Origin: Isoetes taiwanensis
Taxonomy: Eukaryota > Streptophyta > Lycopodiopsida > Isoetales > Isoetaceae
DNA: 64,000 bases
Direction: 5' to 3'
NCBI GenBank assembly: GCA_021234155.1
Contig: JAJEKV010000515.1
Location: 62,001 to 126,000 of the forward strand
The notes below the pieces were generated by a model. That model saw nothing but the letters and a program-made list of their open reading frames with translations. It ran no database searches and was not told where the DNA came from. Positions within the stretch are counted from its first letter, which is position 1; the number at the start of each line of letters is the position of its first letter. Below are positions 58,701 through 64,000 of the stretch, piece after piece. Both the position numbers and the translations under genes were made by a program.

Positions 58701-61630
58701 CTTTCTTGCAGTTTCAAGCATTCACATAATATAATGCAGAGATCCCATGGCTTTGGGTTTCAAGAAACGAAGTCTTCGATCCCTATTACCAGGTTATATT
58801 TTGTTTCCTATTATGGTTTTGTCTGAAACGGTCAGTGCATATAAGGTAGTTTGAGTCATGTGTTCTATTAATGGCACACATTCATTTCCTTTTACCTTTT
58901 TGTTGTCAACCATGGAGATGGTTCATTATTAAGGTAAATCTACATAATTCAGAGTGTCAGTTTTGCATGTATGGAGTTCCGTTTCTTAGGTCTTCAATTG
59001 CATATCATCGATTGAATTAGCAACAAAGAGAGGTTTTTCTATTCTATTCTTTATCATCAGCATACATTCTAGTTCATTATATGGAGTGTCTTGCATATTA
59101 GCTATACAGGTTTTTTGTAAATGACATGGCTTTCCTTCATGTGATTTATAGTGCAGCACCCAACATGTCCTAAGATTGTCTCTGGCCAGTAAACAAAGGT
59201 ATGTGTGATTTCTTTCCTCTTCCAAACAGAAAACATTAAAGAGGTGCGATCCTGGCAAGTTTTTAGCTTGCATGTATCTGCTGTACGTATTTATTTCACT
59301 GCTTTTATTTCTATGGAAGATTCCCTTGCCAACTTTTTCCTTCTAAGTTAGTCTTGTATGCTTTATCAGTATTTTTTTTCAATATTCCCTCTATAGATTT
59401 AATTTTGCTTGTATGCTTTTATTATCAATAAAATGTGGCACAATGATTTGTCTAAGGTGTTTGCGATGATGTTTTGCACTAATTCGTTTTAGTTCATTTC
59501 CCTAATTGCTGTCTTTATTTCATTGTCGGCTACTACTCATCAAGCATGGTCTTGCCCTTGTCTTTTCTGTACTAGAAGTTGTGTTGGAGTTGTCGCACTC
59601 AAAGCGGTAGATGCAAAGTTAAAGAATTCAGAGTTTCATAACTTAGTTCTTGCATTTGCTATTGACAAATGCAAATTGGCATTCTGGTAGTAGTATTGGA
59701 GTTACAAATTGAAGTAACATAGAGTAGCTTTTTAAATGATTGTTGGGGAGCTTCAAAGCTGGATTTTTGAAGTGGCTTATTTAGGGTGCTATTTATATTT
59801 ATTTGAACACGTGGGGATAATGGCTTAACCAAGGTTCAAATCCTTGGTGCTCCTTTCATTTATTTGTAGTACAAAAAATACCCTTTCTTATATTGGCATA
59901 ATTTCCTATAATTATCAATAGTAAAAAACTATTCATGTTGTAACATGTTAAACTATAATGGTTTGAATTGAGAAAGCTGCTCTACGGCTAGCGAAAAAAC
60001 CACTAAACCCTAGCTTTTTAACCACTAGATCCCAATAGTACCAAAAAAGTAATAATGCTTTGGACAATAAAGCACCAATTATCTATAACTCTAACCTCAT
60101 TAAAAACACCATTGCATTCTACTAAAGACCCTATGGTTTAAATGAACAAAAATGGAAATGCTTTGGACTAGTAAACATATGCGGCCTATGTCATTTTAAC
60201 ATAATGCGAACCATATAAATTTATCATAATACTTAGCCATCCAAATTTAACACTTTAAGAACCACATTACATAACACTATATCAAACCGAGTCTCATTAC
60301 CACCAAGCTATACCACATTAACAACCCATATACATGAACCATGCTATTAAACAATGCTGATTAAACACGTTAAAAAACCATATAGTTGAACATTATCAAT
60401 TAACAATTGATTGTTACTCTGTCAAAATACCACTTCAATGAAGCATCTAAGGAAAGCACATACTTTAGCCATGTAATGTTTTTAATGAAATTTACCCCCA
60501 GAGATGCATTGGTTTTTTGGAACGGTCTTCTATGTATAACCAAGGAAAAAACCTATAATGGTTTTATTTTTGGGTGCCTTGTGATTGCCAAATGCTAAGG
60601 GGTGACTTTCAACATATTGTATTTATGCTTTCTATGGAAAGGGTCAATGTAGAATCCACCAAGCATGGCAAAAGTTTATTACACATGAACTTCCAATAGC
60701 TATCCCTTTGATACTCACAAAAGTCTTTTATTTCTGCTAATTTCTCCATTTTGTAATGATATTAAAAAGCAGAAACAATTATAGACCAATACAAGGAGTT
60801 TGAAAATTGTCTCATGGAAGCTTGAAAACCACCTATCTCTAAAATGACCTTGCTTTAAAAGACTTATCATTCTTCTTAGTAAATTACAACCAACAGTCTT
60901 TCAACTGTCACGATGCCATTATTTAGCATATGCAAATATTAAAAGATAAGTAAGTGCATTCTAATTATGTGGTATTACTAACAATGCTTGTTTGAACAAA
61001 CTGGGCTTGAAATTTTAAAGGATATTATTGTCACCTTATATCATCATCTCATTGTCGCCGCCACCACCTCGGGAGTTCTATGGTTAAAAGTATGCCACCA
61101 GCTACAATTACATGTGTCTTTAATTATCTCCCCCCAGTAAGGACCTAGAAGACTTAACTGAGAGTTGAAAAATAGGCCTACGACTTTCTTGCAAGAAATA
61201 TCTTGTATGAACAAACTTGTATGAATAAACCATCTTGTTTTGCATTAATGCACTTTTATTCAGTATATTTCTTTGCCACCTACTCTTGTATTAGGTATTA
61301 GGTAACATGGCAATTTCAGTGAATATAGAGGGTAAAATCTTTCAAATTTCAAACATGCTCGATGCAATCTCTATCAATAGATTGTCTTCCCGTTGTTTGC
61401 TTCATTTAGACCCACCCGTAGGGAAGTTTCAACAAAAACATTATCTCGTTGAGAGTAATGGTGGCATTTGAAATATACTGTTTTTGTTTTTTATGTAAAG
61501 AATGATTTTTGACATTCAAATATTTTTGGAATTGTACAGCTTTTCTTTTGCAAAAGAATGATTTTTGACATTGAAAAAATTAGGATTGCAATTGGCAATC
61601 GAAAGGGTCAAACAAAATGGTTGACAAAGT
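55710..61630. other. No recognised gene; AT-rich intergenic DNA
   Basis: No protein family was recognised on either strand over about 5.9 kb. Noted pieces: a tandem duplication at 56,160-56,305; a 65-codon plus frame at 57,840-58,037; a 95-codon minus frame at 58,986-59,273 with no motif; a stretch at 59,900-60,420 rich in AACCAT/ATGGTT phrases similar in style to 46.9-47.1 and 54.9-55.2 kb. It is the 3' flank of the laccase. Confidence 0.5.
56160..56305. repeat. Tandem duplication, about 71-bp period
   Basis: AAGCCACAAAAAGATTT starts at about 56,161 and 56,232. Both copies continue to ATGCAAAAGCAATTAGCCAT with small differences in the T-run. Confidence 0.88.
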
Positions 61631-61639
61631 GTATGTAAG

Positions 61640-63797
61640 CTAGCAAGTGGGCAAATCACGAGGTGGTGGAGGAAGGACGTGGTCTGCTTGGGCACCATTG
61701 GTAACGATAAAAGCAGTCTCCATTCCCCATGAAACGTGTCCATCAAAGTGGCAATGCATCAACCAAACACCTAAACCACAAAATCAAAAGAACTTGTCAG
61801 CAAGCAAAACAAGTAACATATATACAATTAAGGTAACTTGCAAAGGGATACAAACCTGGGTTATCAGCCTTGAATCTCAAAGCAGTCCAACCAGCCTTAG
61901 TGACCATGCCAGTGTTTCTTCTAGCAGGGTCGACAAGGTTAAAAGTAGCAGGGTCTTTGGCAGGGTCATAGTTACCCTCTCCATAACCCACAACGTAGAA
62001 GTCATAACCATGCAGGTGGAAGGGGTGAGCTTCAGCCTGGAAATTGATGGTACCTTGGATGATGAGCTGAACGTTGGAACCGCATGGAATCTCTGTCACC
62101 CTGGTACCCTTTTCTGATGCTAATCTGCTGGCGTCAAGCTGCTGCCCAGTGTAGTCATATGTAGTAGCCGGATAGGCAGGAAAATCTGTAGTGTAAACTC
62201 CGCTTATATTGTGGTAGTATGCTTCCAAAAGAGATATCTGTGGTGTCTGGAATGTAATGTTGTTTATCGAGCTTGCAAAGCTTCTGTTGTATGGCCCTAA
62301 ACATAACGAACTTGGAGTTACAGTGCATGGCTCTACATTTAGCGACACTACCCAGTACAGATTCACGTCTACTGTCTGTGGCACCTCTGCAGGATATTCC
62401 TTTGAATTTAAGAACCTTATATCCCTTTGGGATTGGTCAAAAAAGCCTGTGTCGTTTTTGCTTGGCACGTTGTCTGGATAAAGTGGTCTTGAAGAAGTAT
62501 TTGCTCCGTTGTATCTCAAAATTGCTAATGCTGGTGTTTCTTGTACACCGTTTATTTCAGATCTCTCGAAGGGAGAAATTACTATGTAGTATTGGCCTAC
62601 TGGTTGATTTGCAGTGAGGAGGAAACTGTAGGTCTGGCCTGGAGAGATCAGAAAACTGGTATTTGTGATCCTCTTTGTGTAGCATGCATCAGTTTCTACC
62701 ACTGTAAGATTGTGGTTTGCAACTGTAATGAATAGGTCGGTTTCTAAGGCATTGTTGATGACTCTGAGAAGATGTCGTCGACCCTTCTTAACATGTACAA
62801 TCTCTGTGTCTGCCAAGGGAAAAAAAAGTAGAAACATATAACCTATGAGTACGAATTCATGAGGATTCAGCCTGCTAAATTATGTTTGTGTGTAAGTTGT
62901 AACTTTAAACTTACCATGGGCCGAGCAGTTGAAGAGGGGACCAGGATGACCATTGATCAGGTAAGCATTCGACAAGGCAGGAGCTACTCCCTTTATCCTT
63001 GCCTCATTTTCAACCTCCTCAAGATCTTCATTCCACCATTCCCCTGAAAAATCAAGAGCCACTTTCCTGTCAGAAATCTTCTAATAAAACCCAGAAATGC
63101 TATTAACTTGGCAAAAGTCCCCTGATTATTACCAAGTAATAAAGTGTGTGCTCCATGAGGTTTTCGAAACGGAAGCTTTTATTAGCAGGAGGGTCTATGA
63201 TAAATGCTCCATACACTGTGCCCCTCAGCCAGGATATATGCGCATGCCAAAACAGAGTTCCTTGTTGATCTGGCACAGTGAAGTTGTATATGTAGGATCT
63301 ACCAGTTTGAATTGGACACTGCGTTATATACGCAGGACCATCTGCCCAGGATGAAAATCTTTGGTTTATTCCATGCCTGCAATAAAGACCACACCGTCCT
63401 TTTTTGTCATTTAAAAGCTCTTTAAGTAACTTAACTTAGTTAGCTTATTGACAAAACACAAACTGACCAGTGAATTGTCACATTATGTGAAACCAAATTC
63501 GTTACATTCACAATAACTCTATCGCCTTTAGTGATATGAATGGTTGGTCCTGGTGATTGACCATTTACTGCTACAATTTGCTTACTGTGGCACGCAACTG
63601 TGTAGTTTGCATAATCAATCTGTTTAAATATACTCAAGTATCAGAAATCAGAACTGCTGAGTAGCTTAGCATCGGAACATAAGGTACAAAGACTGAACCT
63701 GAAAATTGTAGTAACGAGTAACTGCGCCTGTGCTATGGAAGCAACTTAGGCAGACTAGAAGCAGAGGCAAAACGATTCTGAGTCCAGAAATCTTCAT
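61640..63797 (-). CDS. Laccase (multicopper oxidase), six exons
   Basis: Secreted copper oxidase that oxidises phenolics with O2, typically monolignols or flavonoids in the cell wall. Exons on the minus strand: 63,797-63,699; 63,619-63,468; 63,376-63,133; 63,043-62,915; 62,809-61,856; 61,770-61,640 (stop TAG). All introns are GT-AG and 79-105 bp. The product would be about 569 residues, normal for plant laccases. The start gives a signal peptide ([19 protein letters not shown]). Copper motifs: HWHG (across exons 2/3), WHAHISW, HPFHLHG and [12 protein letters not shown]. The residue 10 after the HCH Cys, the type-1 copper axial position, is Met where most plant laccases have Leu. One base seems missing near 63,159-63,164 in exon 3: GAAAACCTCATGG should read as E-K-P-H, and only then do the exon 3/4 phases agree. 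A homopolymer error is the likeliest cause, but a true frameshift is possible. No neighbouring gene is present. Confidence 0.93.
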
Positions 63798-63861
63798 AGC
63801 GATATTCTTATTTTCTTCGTATTGAGTGCGTTGTGATTGGCTGATCCATGAAGGCTCACTC

Positions 63862-63869
63862 TATTTATA
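63862..63869 (-). promoter_or_regulatory. TATA box of the laccase
   Basis: TATAAATA on the minus strand, about 65 bp upstream of the ATG at 63,797. This would place transcription start near 63,830-63,840 with a short 5' leader. The inference rests on sequence and distance only. Confidence 0.6.
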
Positions 63870-64000
63870 TGAGAAAATATGGACTGGGCCATACTAAGAA
63901 TGGAACAGTCGCACACGCCAACTTACATGTTGGATTTAACTAAGTCAAGGGCATCTAGACAATTAGCAATTGACTTAGCTCCACTTGCCTTAGATGTAGG

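Overview
This is nuclear DNA from a land plant with a large, repeat-rich genome. The evidence is one intron-containing plant laccase, plant-type gene fragments (phytochrome, PPR, RPN9, EF-1alpha), several classes of plant transposable element, and long introns or intergenic DNA with very little coding sequence. Fern and gymnosperm are both plausible; the sequence alone does not decide.

Layout. 0.77-5.9 kb: a LINE on the minus strand with a reverse transcriptase and an AP-endonuclease, ending in a (TATTC)n tail; relatives lie at 23.7-25.8 kb and 55.3-55.7 kb. 5.9-6.7 kb: three copies of a 180-bp repeat. 7.27-7.85 kb: a broken FCP1/NIF-like HAD phosphatase. 8-16 kb: no recognised gene, but many ACACGCC-type short repeats that look like transposon subterminal repeats. 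16.6 kb: an RPN9 exon fragment. 18.7-19.3 kb: a 5'-truncated L1-type LINE with poly(A) and a clear target-site duplication. 19.5-22.4 kb: a decayed DUF7869-like transposon-type gene. 25.8-26.6 kb: a higher-order tandem repeat. 29.7-30.5 kb: another L1-type 3' end, next to long (TA)n tracts. 31.85-35.76 kb: a Mutator-like element with about 105-bp terminal inverted repeats that carries a SET/post-SET exon fragment. 35.9-46.0 kb: 2.15 tandem copies of a 4.7-kb unit. 47-54.9 kb: a stretch with fragments of at least four unrelated host genes (phytochrome, SMUBP2-type helicase, EF-1alpha twice, PPR), all on the plus strand, ending in a textbook Helitron 3' terminus at 54,912. 55.7-61.6 kb: AT-rich DNA with no recognised gene. 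61.64-63.80 kb: the only near-intact host gene, a six-exon laccase on the minus strand.

The most interesting object is the putative gene-collecting Helitron at about 47-54.9 kb. Its 3' end is seen directly; its 5' end was not found. The second is the 3.9-kb TIR element with a captured SET-domain exon.

A caution affects the whole window. When the 4.7-kb repeat copies are compared, mismatches cluster at CAG/CTG sites (for example CAG in one copy, CGG or CG in another). That pattern fits base-calling errors at methylated CHG sites, so some frameshifts and stops reported here, including the single-base frame break in the laccase, may be sequence errors rather than biology.
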